Origin: Ilyomonas sp963847085
GTDB taxonomy: Bacteria > Bacteroidota > Bacteroidia > Chitinophagales > Chitinophagaceae
Direction: 5' to 3'
NCBI GenBank assembly: GCA_963847085.1
Contig: CAWJYO010000008.1
Location: 124,001-188,000, forward strand
Length of the DNA: 64,000 bases
In this document: piece after piece, positions 39,511 to 49,398 of the stretch
Numbering within the stretch: the first letter of the stretch is position 1
How the letters are laid out: the number at the start of each line of letters is the position of its first letter
The notes under the pieces: model-generated
What the model saw: the letters and a program-made list of their open reading frames with translations, nothing else
What the model was told of the DNA's origin: nothing
Databases searched by the model: none
Position numbers and translations under genes: made by a program

Positions 39511-42500
39511 ATGATCAAAACACTGTTTTGCATGAGCCGAACTCTGCTGGCAATGCTGTTCATCTTACTTTTTCATGTTTCGTTTGCTCAAAGTTCTACC
39601 GTTACAGGTAAAGTGGTGGATGACATTAATAAAAAGCCTTTGGCGGGTGCAACGATTGCAGTTGGTGATTCAACCCGAAGTGTCGCCGTAACCAATGAAA
39701 ATGGTGAATTTACCGTGAGCGCTCAAAAGGGACAAATGCTCTTCATTAGCTATGTAGGGTATGAAAGATATTCTGTGATGCTTTCAGATAATACGGTTAT
39801 CAACGCCTCGTTAAAATTAAATGGCGGTCAAATTTCAGAAGTTGTGGTTACTGCCCTCGGCATTAGGAAAGAAGTAAAGAAAATTGGCTATGCAACAACC
39901 ATCGTAAAAGGAGACGATTTGACGAAAGCCCGCGATGTCAATCCATTGCAATCGCTTACAGGAAAAGTAGCTGGTTTAACGATAGGCGCCTCTGCGGAAA
40001 TGCTAACCAAGCCACAAGTTGTGTTGCGGGGTAGTACCGATTTGTTGTATGTGGTGGATGGTGTTCCCATCAACTCTGATACCTGGAATATCAATGCGGA
40101 TGACATAGAAACCTATAACGTTTTAAAAGGTGCCAATGCAGCTGCATTGTATGGCTTCAGAGGCATCAATGGTGCGATTATTATTACCACCAAGCGTGGC
40201 TCGAGAGACAAGAAAGGCTGGCAGGTCAATTTGAACAGCAGTAATATGCTGGAAACCAGTTTTCTTACCGTTCCGAAAAGCCAGACAGAATATGGTCGTG
40301 GCACCAACTTTTTATATCAATATGCGAAAGGTAAATCGTACACGTATGGTGCTGAAGGTACCAATGGCAACGGAACCTTTGGCGGTGTGGATATTTTGTA
40401 TGATAATACACAGCGATTGCAGGAATATGGTCCTCGCTTTGACGGTCAGTTGATTAAACAATACGACAGCCCTTACGATCCTGTAACCGGTGTAAGAACA
40501 CCCACACCGTGGCTTGCACGAGGTAAAAACAATTTCCAAAATTTCATGCAGGATGGGTTCCTATCTACGAATAATATCTCTCTTGCCTCAAGCGGTCCGA
40601 AGTATGATATCCGCATGTCGTACTCTCACATCTTTCAAAAAGGCATGGCGCCTAACACAAGGCTGAATATTGATAATGTAAACCTGAATACAGGTTATAA
40701 CATTACCAGCAAACTTCGATTGGAAGGTAATTTAAACCTAAATATTCAATACTCGCCAAACATTCCAGACGCTTCGTACGGGCCCAACAGCTATGTGTAT
40801 ATGTTTAAGGTGTATGGCTCTTCCGATTATGATATCCGAGATTTGAAAAATATTTATAAGGGACCGCAGGGAGTAAAAGATTTGGTTCAATACGCGCCGG
40901 AATATGGTCGTGAAAATAGTGCATGGTTCATAGCTGACAAATGGTTGCGTACCCATGATAAAACAGATATTTACGGCTATCTAAAATTGGATTATAAAAT
41001 TACCAACGACCTGAATGTAAGCGCACGCTCGCAAATAACAACCTGGGATCAAAGAAGAACTGAAATTGTACCGGCTTCCACTAATTTAAATACTTATTTA
41101 CCCTGGTATTACTTTGGATGGTATGGTGACTACCGAGTGGATCAGCGAAACTTACTGGAGAACAATTCAGACGTACTCATCAGCTACAATAAAGACATCA
41201 GTAATTTCAGTTTGAGCGTTAACGCAGGCGCCAGTGAGCGCTCATTCAAATACAATTCGTTGTGGGCAACTACTAAAGATTTGGCACTGCCCAATGTTTA
41301 CGCTTTGTCAAACAGTTTAAACCCTGCATTAAGCTATACTTTTTTATCAAAAATGCAGGTATATAGCAGTTATTACAGCGTTGATTTGGGTTATAAAAAT
41401 TTCTTCACTCTTTCCACTACAGGAAGAGTTGATAATCTATCAACCTTGCCCCAGGGTAACCGATCGTTTTTCTATCCTTCCGCCTCTTTGAGCACGGTAC
41501 TTTCTGACTATCTCACTTTGCCCAAAGCCATATCATTTTTCAAACTAAGAGGTTCGTATGCTGATGTAAAGGGAGCACTTACACAATCAACCATAGCGTC
41601 AGCTTATACAGCCGTTACCGGCATCAGCACAGGCAGTTTGTTAGGCTATGGCACCGACCTTCTTACCTCTTATGATGGTCCAAGCTATACCAATCAAAAC
41701 AGTTATTCACTTGCCAATTACTATAATGGCACTTCTTCCGTCAATTATTCCAATACGATTGCCAACCCGCAATTGAAGCCTTACAACGTGCAGTCCTATG
41801 AAGCCGGAACGGACATCCGGTTTTTCAAGAACCGGGTTGAATTAGATGCCACTTATTTTACAAGCATCAACGGACCGTTAATTTATCAATTGGGGGTAGC
41901 TTCTTCAACCGGTTATTATGCGCAAAATGTCAATGGTATCACTTCCCTGAAGAAGGGTATCGAGTTGCAGTTGAATGTGACTCCGTTCAGAAATCCAAAG
42001 GGTTTTTCATGGGACATTAACATGAACTATTCAACATTTAAAGAAACATTGAAATCGATTTATGGAGGAGAAAAAACGCTATCTGTAAATGGTCATAATT
42101 ATACCATCGGCGAACGCCTGGATGATTACTACAGCACTAAGTTTGTACGAGGACCAAACGGTGAAATAGTGTATGGTAGCGGAGGGTTGCCACTGCCTGT
42201 TCCCAGTTCAAGCATTAACGATCGCGGCTTTATCGGGCACCTAAATCCTGATTTTACATTTGGCATCAGCAACCGGTTTTCTTATAAAAACCTCAGTTTA
42301 AGTTTTCAGTTTGATGGCAGAATCGGTGGTAAAATTTACGACAGGGTTTTGTATCAGGGTAATAATGGTGGCACGTCTTATGAAAGCGCATCAGGTGCTT
42401 ATGGGGTAGCACGTCTTGCCGAATGGAAAAGCACTAATGAGGGAGCAAACGCACCCACACCGGCTTACATTGGCAAAGGCTCTGTCATTACTAGTGGAAC

Positions 42501-42882
42501 ACCAACGTATTCGGGCGGACAAATTACCAATCTTAAAGACTTAGGGTTTTCTCCGAATACAACAGCGGTAACGGTTCAGAGTTATCTATCGAGCGGTATC
42601 GGTAGCAACTTTGATGAGTATTATTTTATCAACCGCTCATTTGCCAAGTTAAGAGAAGTAACGTTGAGTTATAACGTTCCGCTTAAAAACAGTTATTTTA
42701 AAAATGCAACCTTTTCGCTGGTAGGAAGAAACCTGCTGTATTTCGCAAAAAGAAAAGACTTTGACATAGAGCAATATGCATCCGGCTTTAATATAGCCGA
42801 TAGAAGTGTAGGCGGCACAAATCCGGACCTGCAAAGCCCCACTGCGCGCAGGTTTGGGCTTAACATCAATGTAGGTTTCTAA
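39511..42882 (+). CDS. SusC/RagA-family TonB-linked outer membrane transporter
   Basis: 1123 residues, intact. A signal peptide (LLFHVSFAQ), a carboxypeptidase-regulatory-like domain (VTGKVVDDINKKPLAGATIA), the SusC signature before the plug (QISEVVVTALGIRKEVKKIG), the plug (VLRGSTDLLYVVDGVPI, AALYGFRGINGAIIITTKRG) and a 22-strand barrel ending in FGLNINVGF. It imports oligomers or other large solutes across the outer membrane with its SusD partner, powered by TonB. Substrate not deducible from sequence; the surrounding phosphatases hint at a phosphorylated compound. Confidence 0.95.
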   Translation: MIKTLFCMSRTLLAMLFILLFHVSFAQSSTVTGKVVDDINKKPLAGATIAVGDSTRSVAVTNENGEFTVSAQKGQMLFISYVGYERYSVMLSDNTVINASLKLNGGQISEVVVTALGIRKEVKKIGYATTIVKGDDLTKARDVNPLQSLTGKVAGLTIGASAEMLTKPQVVLRGSTDLLYVVDGVPINSDTWNINADDIETYNVLKGANAAALYGFRGINGAIIITTKRGSRDKKGWQVNLNSSNMLETSFLTVPKSQTEYGRGTNFLYQYAKGKSYTYGAEGTNGNGTFGGVDILYDNTQRLQEYGPRFDGQLIKQYDSPYDPVTGVRTPTPWLARGKNNFQNFMQDGFLSTNNISLASSGPKYDIRMSYSHIFQKGMAPNTRLNIDNVNLNTGYNITSKLRLEGNLNLNIQYSPNIPDASYGPNSYVYMFKVYGSSDYDIRDLKNIYKGPQGVKDLVQYAPEYGRENSAWFIADKWLRTHDKTDIYGYLKLDYKITNDLNVSARSQITTWDQRRTEIVPASTNLNTYLPWYYFGWYGDYRVDQRNLLENNSDVLISYNKDISNFSLSVNAGASERSFKYNSLWATTKDLALPNVYALSNSLNPALSYTFLSKMQVYSSYYSVDLGYKNFFTLSTTGRVDNLSTLPQGNRSFFYPSASLSTVLSDYLTLPKAISFFKLRGSYADVKGALTQSTIASAYTAVTGISTGSLLGYGTDLLTSYDGPSYTNQNSYSLANYYNGTSSVNYSNTIANPQLKPYNVQSYEAGTDIRFFKNRVELDATYFTSINGPLIYQLGVASSTGYYAQNVNGITSLKKGIELQLNVTPFRNPKGFSWDINMNYSTFKETLKSIYGGEKTLSVNGHNYTIGERLDDYYSTKFVRGPNGEIVYGSGGLPLPVPSSSINDRGFIGHLNPDFTFGISNRFSYKNLSLSFQFDGRIGGKIYDRVLYQGNNGGTSYESASGAYGVARLAEWKSTNEGANAPTPAYIGKGSVITSGTPTYSGGQITNLKDLGFSPNTTAVTVQSYLSSGIGSNFDEYYFINRSFAKLREVTLSYNVPLKNSYFKNATFSLVGRNLLYFAKRKDFDIEQYASGFNIADRSVGGTNPDLQSPTARRFGLNINVGF

Positions 42883-42915
42883 CATCATTTCATCATCTTA
42901 GAAAACATCAATAAA

Positions 42916-44526
42916 ATGAAAACGCTTTTTTATATAGTCATCTTATCTTCTACCATTGCAGTAAGCTTATCGGGTTGCCAGAAAGGCGATCTAACCGATA
43001 ACCCGAATGCGGCATCTCAGAACAGCACCGTTCCCGTTTCTCTATTGCTCAATCATCTTACTTACAGCCTGTATGTCGGAGGCGGCGTTACAGATGGTCG
43101 CCCGGGTGCAATTAATGAAATTCCCTGGGACTTACCTTTTATATGGGCGCAGTATCATGTTTCAAACTATCAATATTACCGGGGCAATAATTTTTATAAC
43201 TGGTCCAATTCGGCTACGAATTATGATATGCTGCGATACGCTAATTTGATGCAGCAACAGGCAGCCACACAGTATGGACAAACAGCTAATGTATATACAG
43301 CACTGGCAAAATTTTTCCAGGCATATAGTTTTATCTGGCTTACCCAACGGGTGGGCAATATACCGATGATGCAGGCAGGCGATACCAAAAACTTAACACC
43401 TACCTATAATACGCAGCACGACGTTTTTAAAAACAGCCTGGCTTTGTTAGATTCAGCCAATACGCTGATCAATGGTTTGAATTCTACCAATACAGGCGCC
43501 GTGGTAAACGGTGACATTTATGGATTGACCGCTTTGCAATGGCAAAAAATAATCAATGCTTACCGGTTGCGCATTTTGATAAGCTTAAGCAAAAGAGCCA
43601 CCGACAATGCCGATTTGAACATACCGCAACAATTTGCAGCTATTCTAAACAATCCAACGCAATACCCTTTGCTATCGGGCAACAGCGACAACCTGAAATA
43701 TGTTTATAACGCAGCTTACAATCCTTATCCCATTTATTCAAGAGGCAATGCGCCTTACAACTCGTATTCTAACATCTGCAAAACGTTTTTAAACATCTCA
43801 ACATCCACCAGCGACCCGCGTACCTTTATCGTCGCAACACCTGCACCGGCGCAACTCACGGCAGGCAAAACCATCAGTGATTTTACAGCTTACGTGGGTG
43901 CCGATATCAATACAGATTTGGCTACACTGAACGCCAATTCGGGCAAGGGTCAATATTCATTCGCCAATTATTTGAGGTATTATACTTCCACATCGGGTGC
44001 CAATGCAGAACCTTACATCATTATTGGCTATCCTGAAATGTGTTTCAATATTGCAGAAGCCATCAATCTGGGATGGGCAACCGGCAATGCTACCACATGG
44101 TATAATAATGGCATCAATGCATCGCTTTCCTGGTTCGGACTGAGTCAGGGCAAGTCGTTTGCCGTCGGCGATGTAAGCGGAACTGTGTTGGGAAACGTAA
44201 CGATCGATGTTAATTCATTTTTGAACAATCCATTGGTGGTGCTTAGTCCTGACAGCGATTCGGCAAGAGTGCAGATACTTACCCAAAAATATGTTGCTTT
44301 CTTTCAAAATTCGGGTTGGGAAGCTTTTTATAACTGGCGTCGTACAGGTGTGCCAGATTTTTCCCAAGGCGGCAGCGGCATCGGTACCCCAAGCGGTTTA
44401 ATACCCAGGCGATGGGAATATCCGCAGGATGAAATCAATTATAACAACGCCAACTATACATCTGCCATTTCCTCGCAATTTGGCGGTAATGATGATTTGA
44501 CAAAAGATACCTGGCTAACAAAATAA
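42916..44526 (+). CDS. SusD/RagB-family outer membrane lipoprotein
   Basis: 536 residues. Signal peptide with lipobox SLSGC (Cys 21), followed by DLTDNPNA, then the TPR-rich SusD fold: NEIPWDLPFIWAQYHV, FFQAYSFIWLTQRVGNIPM, IIIGYPEMCFNIAEAINLGW and EAFYNWRRTGVPDFS. Belongs to the SusD-like subgroup with nutrient-binding proteins. It binds the solute at the cell surface and covers SusC. 33 bp after SusC, so one transcript. Confidence 0.94.
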   Translation: MKTLFYIVILSSTIAVSLSGCQKGDLTDNPNAASQNSTVPVSLLLNHLTYSLYVGGGVTDGRPGAINEIPWDLPFIWAQYHVSNYQYYRGNNFYNWSNSATNYDMLRYANLMQQQAATQYGQTANVYTALAKFFQAYSFIWLTQRVGNIPMMQAGDTKNLTPTYNTQHDVFKNSLALLDSANTLINGLNSTNTGAVVNGDIYGLTALQWQKIINAYRLRILISLSKRATDNADLNIPQQFAAILNNPTQYPLLSGNSDNLKYVYNAAYNPYPIYSRGNAPYNSYSNICKTFLNISTSTSDPRTFIVATPAPAQLTAGKTISDFTAYVGADINTDLATLNANSGKGQYSFANYLRYYTSTSGANAEPYIIIGYPEMCFNIAEAINLGWATGNATTWYNNGINASLSWFGLSQGKSFAVGDVSGTVLGNVTIDVNSFLNNPLVVLSPDSDSARVQILTQKYVAFFQNSGWEAFYNWRRTGVPDFSQGGSGIGTPSGLIPRRWEYPQDEINYNNANYTSAISSQFGGNDDLTKDTWLTK

Positions 44527-44587
44527 TGTTGTTTATCGGCACTTGGGTGAGCGACAAGCAGAGCTTACCTGAGTGCTGTAACAACGA

Positions 44588-45441
44588 ATGAAAAATTATT
44601 GTACTCACTCATCCGGAATGGTTTCATCTATGAAATGTATCGTCAGCCTTGTGTTATTCCTTCCGCTTTGTGTCGCAGCACAAATAGCGGATAGTACACA
44701 ACGTAGTGTAAAAGTACAAGGTGCGGTGAATGTCAGAGATTTGGGTGGCTATGGCACAAAGGATGGCAAAACCGTAAAATGGAAAAAGCTGTATAGAAGT
44801 GCAGACATCAGCAAGCTTACAGAATCAGACTTGGACACATTACGGCAAAGAAAAATAACTTATGTGGTTGACTTACGGGGTATCAATGAATCGAAGGCAG
44901 CACCAGATAAATTAAATGCAAACACAGATTATATTTTGTGTCCTGCCGGTAGTGATCAGAATTTGAACGACTGGATGAACAAGCTAATGAGCCTGCAAAA
45001 TAGCGGCGATTCTATGATGATGTATTATTCCAACACTACATTTTTGGCAGACCGCTACAAATCTTTTTTTAATAAACTGCTCCTCTTGCCAAACGATCAG
45101 GCATTGCTATTCCATTGCACGGCCGGCAAAGACAGAACCGGGGTTGGGCAGCCTTGTTGTTATATGCTCTTGGCGTGCCATATGAAACCATTGTTCAAGA
45201 TTATACGGCTTCGAACGAATACCGGAAAGAAAGCAACAAGATAATGGTTGCACAAATGGTTCAGTATAAACACATCAATGAACAAGTGGCCGAAGATGTG
45301 GTATCCGTAAAGCCTGAATATTTAAATGCAACGTTTGCCGCCATTCGTAAACGATATGGATCGGTTGATGCCTTTTTACAAGGTCCATTAGGGTTAGACA
45401 AAAATAAAATGGCTGTGTTGAAGGAAAAGTTCCTGGAATAG
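44588..45441 (+). CDS. Tyrosine-type (Y_phosphatase3) secreted phosphatase, frameshifted
   Basis: About 284 residues with a signal region (VSLVLFLPLCVAAQ). Family hallmarks: VNVRDLGGYGTKDGKTV, YRSADISKLTESD, VDLRGINES and the P-loop HCTAGKDRTG (Cys nucleophile, Arg). The frame changes near 45140, directly after the P-loop, to WAALLLYALGVPYETIV, and the gene ends at 45441. Such exported phosphatases remove phosphate from phospho-esters. Placed 61 bp after SusD, it may process the imported or surface-bound substrate. Confidence 0.85.
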
Positions 45442-45616
45442 GAAAGGGATGCAAACAATCGTTCTATTAATGGTGCTCAACCGTTTATAATTATGAGTAT
45501 CCATTGTTGGTAAAAAACCTGTTGTTTTTATTTCATTCTGAACTAATAGTTGGTTTCTAAAAAGCATAATCATTGGCCATGCATTTTTATTTGTTTGTAA
45601 TAAGATAGCATTAACA

Positions 45617-46345
45617 ATGTCGAATTCCGATAACAATTATTATAGCCAAATGCTTGAACACTTTAAGCAGCTAAACTATCCTGATAAGCTTGGTTTCTTT
45701 CATTCTCAATTCGGTATCATACCCTTTTTGTTTCCGGATTTTACTACAGAAATATCATGGTATAACAATGAAAGCCAGCTGGCACTGCTGATTGAAAATT
45801 TCTATATAGAAAAACCAAAAAAATTTGTCTGCGAAAAGATTTTTATTGAGAATACAGGCGTGGTAAAGTTTAGCGTGCAGCCTGTTTCACCAGTGCAACG
45901 TATTCAATACAACAGATTCATAATATCTGCTTTTCTTCAATTGTTTGAGTCCTTTAAAAAAGATTTTGATGTTGATTTACAAACTGCAAGCGACCCGATT
46001 GAATTCCTTACCTCACATATGAAGCGCCTTACCACGATACAACAATGGATACAATGCTTGATAGATAAGCTACAAGTAAAGGCAAGTTTACGGTTACAAT
46101 TTCTTCAGATTGTTTTTAATGGCTTTAATTTCTATTCCACCGGTAAACAGGCTACCATTCAAAAAAGGCGAAAGTTCGTTGAATTGTATTTATTCAGCCA
46201 AGGACTCTTTTTTGCCGATCACTTATCAACTCTGCAAAGGTTGCTCACTACACAAGGGACATATCACACATTTGCATCATCAAAACCAACTTCTCTGATT
46301 CGTTTACCTGACCAATGTGATACCCTTACTGCTAAAAGAAGCTAG
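45617..46345 (+). CDS. Hypothetical protein
   Basis: 242 residues, no signal peptide, no family recognised. The protein has alternating aromatic-rich segments (FGIIPFLFPDFTTEISWY, LRLQFLQIVFNGFNFYSTGK) and a basic C-terminus (KRRKFVELYLFSQGLFF). It lies 175 bp after the phosphatase and is intact. It could be a soluble accessory of the SusC/SusD locus, but nothing in the sequence says so. Confidence 0.6.
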   Translation: MSNSDNNYYSQMLEHFKQLNYPDKLGFFHSQFGIIPFLFPDFTTEISWYNNESQLALLIENFYIEKPKKFVCEKIFIENTGVVKFSVQPVSPVQRIQYNRFIISAFLQLFESFKKDFDVDLQTASDPIEFLTSHMKRLTTIQQWIQCLIDKLQVKASLRLQFLQIVFNGFNFYSTGKQATIQKRRKFVELYLFSQGLFFADHLSTLQRLLTTQGTYHTFASSKPTSLIRLPDQCDTLTAKRS

Positions 46346-46760
46346 ACTGGCGTAGTCATCAATTCATAAGCTGCTAAGGGTGATTTTACAAAGGCTTCAT
46401 CAGGGAATAACCGTCTCAAATGTGAGCAATTTGTCGCCAAATTGTTCAGCTAATGAAAGAAGTAGAAGTAATATCTCCTGTTTAGAAAATATCTGATTCC
46501 TTCTATACCAACGAGCATTATATCGGCGAGGCCTTAAGCAGACGAAAGAATAAGGGACGGATACCGAATTAATAAATAAATATCAAGACAACATTATTTT
46601 GGACAATACCGAAACTCGAAAATTGCACACTAAAGATATAACCCCTTAAAGTAAAAATACAACCGAGACTGATTGGGCTGATTTTCTAACCTTAAGAATT
46701 GCCTGTTTTAGTGTAGACTTATATACTGAAAGATGGGTCTTTTGTAAGACCAGCAATTCA
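46346..46760. other. Intergenic region
   Basis: 415 bp between convergent genes, no credible ORF. A short reverse-strand stretch (LAEQFGDKLLTF around 46420) may be a gene remnant. No clear terminator seen. Confidence 0.4.
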
Positions 46761-49161
46761 TTAAAACCGGTATGAAACATTAAACATAAAATTAGTAGGT
46801 TCACCAGGCCATTTATATACATTGTTATAGGCTCCTGTCCAATAAGTTTTATTGGTGATGTATTCCCGACACGACAGCAACTTTGTAATGCTGATAATTA
46901 TATTGCAAACCAGCATTTAATAATATATAATCGGGTAGTAGGACATTGGGGTCAAGTGTATTGAGACGGCTTTCGGAGGAGTGCCCCGCAGAGATGCCCA
47001 AGCCTTTTAATAACCCGTTGGCAAAGGTGTATTTTATATAACTGCCGCTGGTATTGCGTGGCGCATTCTCTGCAAGCCTTCCAATCTGCGAGACAATTTT
47101 ACTCTTTACCACTTTATAATCAGAATAGGCATACGTAAGATACACACTTAAGTTTGATAAAATACTTCCCGTAGCTTCCGTTTCCATTCCTCTTGACCTG
47201 TACTCACCTTGTTGAACAAATAAATTAGGGTTGCTGATATCGTTTGCATTAACCGCCACATTCTGAAGTTCAAGTTGGTACAGCGCCACGGAGGCAGAGA
47301 GGCTATTATTAAAAAAAATTGCTTTGGCACCTGCTTCCAGCAACTGGCTTATTACCGGTTTAAAAGGGGCATTAAAAACCTGCGTTGCCATCGAAGCCTC
47401 AAACGGGTCAAAACCTTTGTTGTAAGTCGCATATAAGCTAATGTTTGGCTTTAGAGAATAAACGACACCCAGCCTTGGTAAGAATACTGCTGTTGCATCT
47501 TCATCTGTGCTGGCCGTAACATCGTCGTTATCACCTGCGCTGTAAAATTCTTCTCTTATACTCAACAAAAATTTCCATTTATCGATGCTTATCTGGTCCT
47601 GTAAATAGATGCCTTGCGTGCTGTAAGTACTTGCATCCACATCCGATACATCCTGGTTATACGTTGATAAGTGGTAAGTGTCTGTTCTTATTGATGGATA
47701 AGCAGTATGTTTTAAACTGAATGTACCCACAATACCACTTCCCGTCCCAAATTGATCTGCCCGTTCATAATATTGTTGGGAAAGGTTTGTTTCGCAGCTG
47801 ATGAAATCATATCCAAGCAACAGTTCATGATTTAGTTTTCCCCTATTGGTTTTGTAAGTCAAATAATTGGTGAACGTATTGGTATATGTAGGATACTTCC
47901 ATGTTGAATAATATAAAGAAACAGAATCTGGCGAGAGATAATCATGCAAGCCATGTTCCGCTACCTGCTGATTGGTATGGTAATTCAAATAACCGCTGTT
48001 AAAACTAAACCGGTTATTAAATTTGTAAGATAATGTTACATTGGAAGCTATGTCTGTTTCATGTAGATAATCGCCTTTTTGCACCAGCGATAAATTGATT
48101 GGTGTAGCATTAATGGAAGCGCTATTCTCAAAACCAGGTTGTCCTCTGTCTAACAGCGTATTGGTATGAGATAAACTAAAAATCAACATTAATTTTTAGT
48201 TTATCATTTGGTATAAAACTTACCGATGGTGCGATTTCGTACGACTTGGCAATAACATTATTACGAAATGATTTTGTATCATCATAACCTGCATTAAAGC
48301 GATATAATAAAGTCTTGTTTTTGTTTAACGGACCCGTTACGTCACCTTCTGCGCGGTAATGGTTCCACCTGCCCGCATATACATTAATCTCAACTTGTTT
48401 TTCTTCCAACGGTTTTTTGGTAACCAAATTTATGGTTCCCCCGGATCGCAATTGCCATTTAAAGTTGTAGTTGGTCCTTTAATGACTTCAATGCGTTCCA
48501 CATACACCAGCATCGAGCTGGTGTATGTTGTGTTATAGCCACGAAGCCCATTTATGTCAAGTGCATTCTCAGCTTTAAAACCACGGATGGCATATTCTTC
48601 ATAACCGGAATATCGGTTTATACCAGCCACTTCCTCCACCGCATCCCGCACGGTAAAATCCATCTTGTCCTGTATCAGTTCTTTTGTAACAGAAGAGATG
48701 GATTGGGGGATATTAATGGTTGGTATTTCTGTTTTATTTCCAAAAAAAGAATATTCACTTTTATAGGATTTTGCAAGGCGTCCTCTGATCTCAACACTCT
48801 CTAATTCATGTACATTATAGTTCAATTGAATAGTGCCGATGTCAAAAGTTTGATCCGTTGAAAGGGTGACAAAACGCGAAATTGATTTGGCTTCAATTGA
48901 AGTAACCAGCAATGTATCTGATTCGGCCGGTAAATGTTGAAATATAAAAACACCATTGTTATCAGTTACCGTTGTTTTGTTTAACTTCTTCAGTATGATA
49001 TTTACATTTACACCAGGATTGCCATCTGCACCAATAATTTTTCCGGTAAGAATACTTCCATTTTTTTGCTCGCTTATGGTATCGGAAAGAAGTAAAGCCA
49101 ATAGAAAGATAAGAGTATTGCCTATTTTAAAAGAAAATGAGTTGGAAAGAGTACGATGCAT
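46761..49161 (-). CDS. TonB-dependent siderophore-type receptor, three frameshifts
   Basis: About 800 residues in four segments. The start at 49161 gives a signal peptide; an N-terminal carboxypeptidase-regulatory-like domain follows (LTGKIIGADGNPGVNVNIIL), then the plug (TINIPQSISSVTKELIQDK, RIEVIKGPTTTLNGNCDPG, GTINLVTKKPLEEKQVEINV) and the barrel (PRLGVVYSLKPNISLYATYN, KGFDPFEASMATQV, SGSYIKYTFANGLLKG), ending NFMFNVSYRF. Frame changes near 48440, 48185 and 46855. FhuA-like layout suggests ferric siderophore uptake. Divergent from the phosphoesterase at 49399. Confidence 0.85.
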
Positions 49162-49398
49162 GTTTTCTTGATTCTGATTTGTTATCAATAAGGTTGCGAT
49201 ACAACTAGCACGAACACAAAGCAAACACGAAAAAATTTTATTCAAAACGGTTGTCTATTATCTTATTGTTAGATTGTAGTGGAAACTCTCATTCCTTTCT
49301 ATTACGTTCTTACTTTGTTCTTTTGTAAAGGGGTAGGAAGATTACGTTGATTCAACGGCTGCATTTCTATCAAAAATTTTTATTCAAATATTTCTTGC

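Noticed and set aside
44530..44580. Hairpin between SusD and the phosphatase as a terminator
   Set aside because: The stem is imperfect (about 11 of 14 pairs) and no T run follows; it may be only a processing site or chance.
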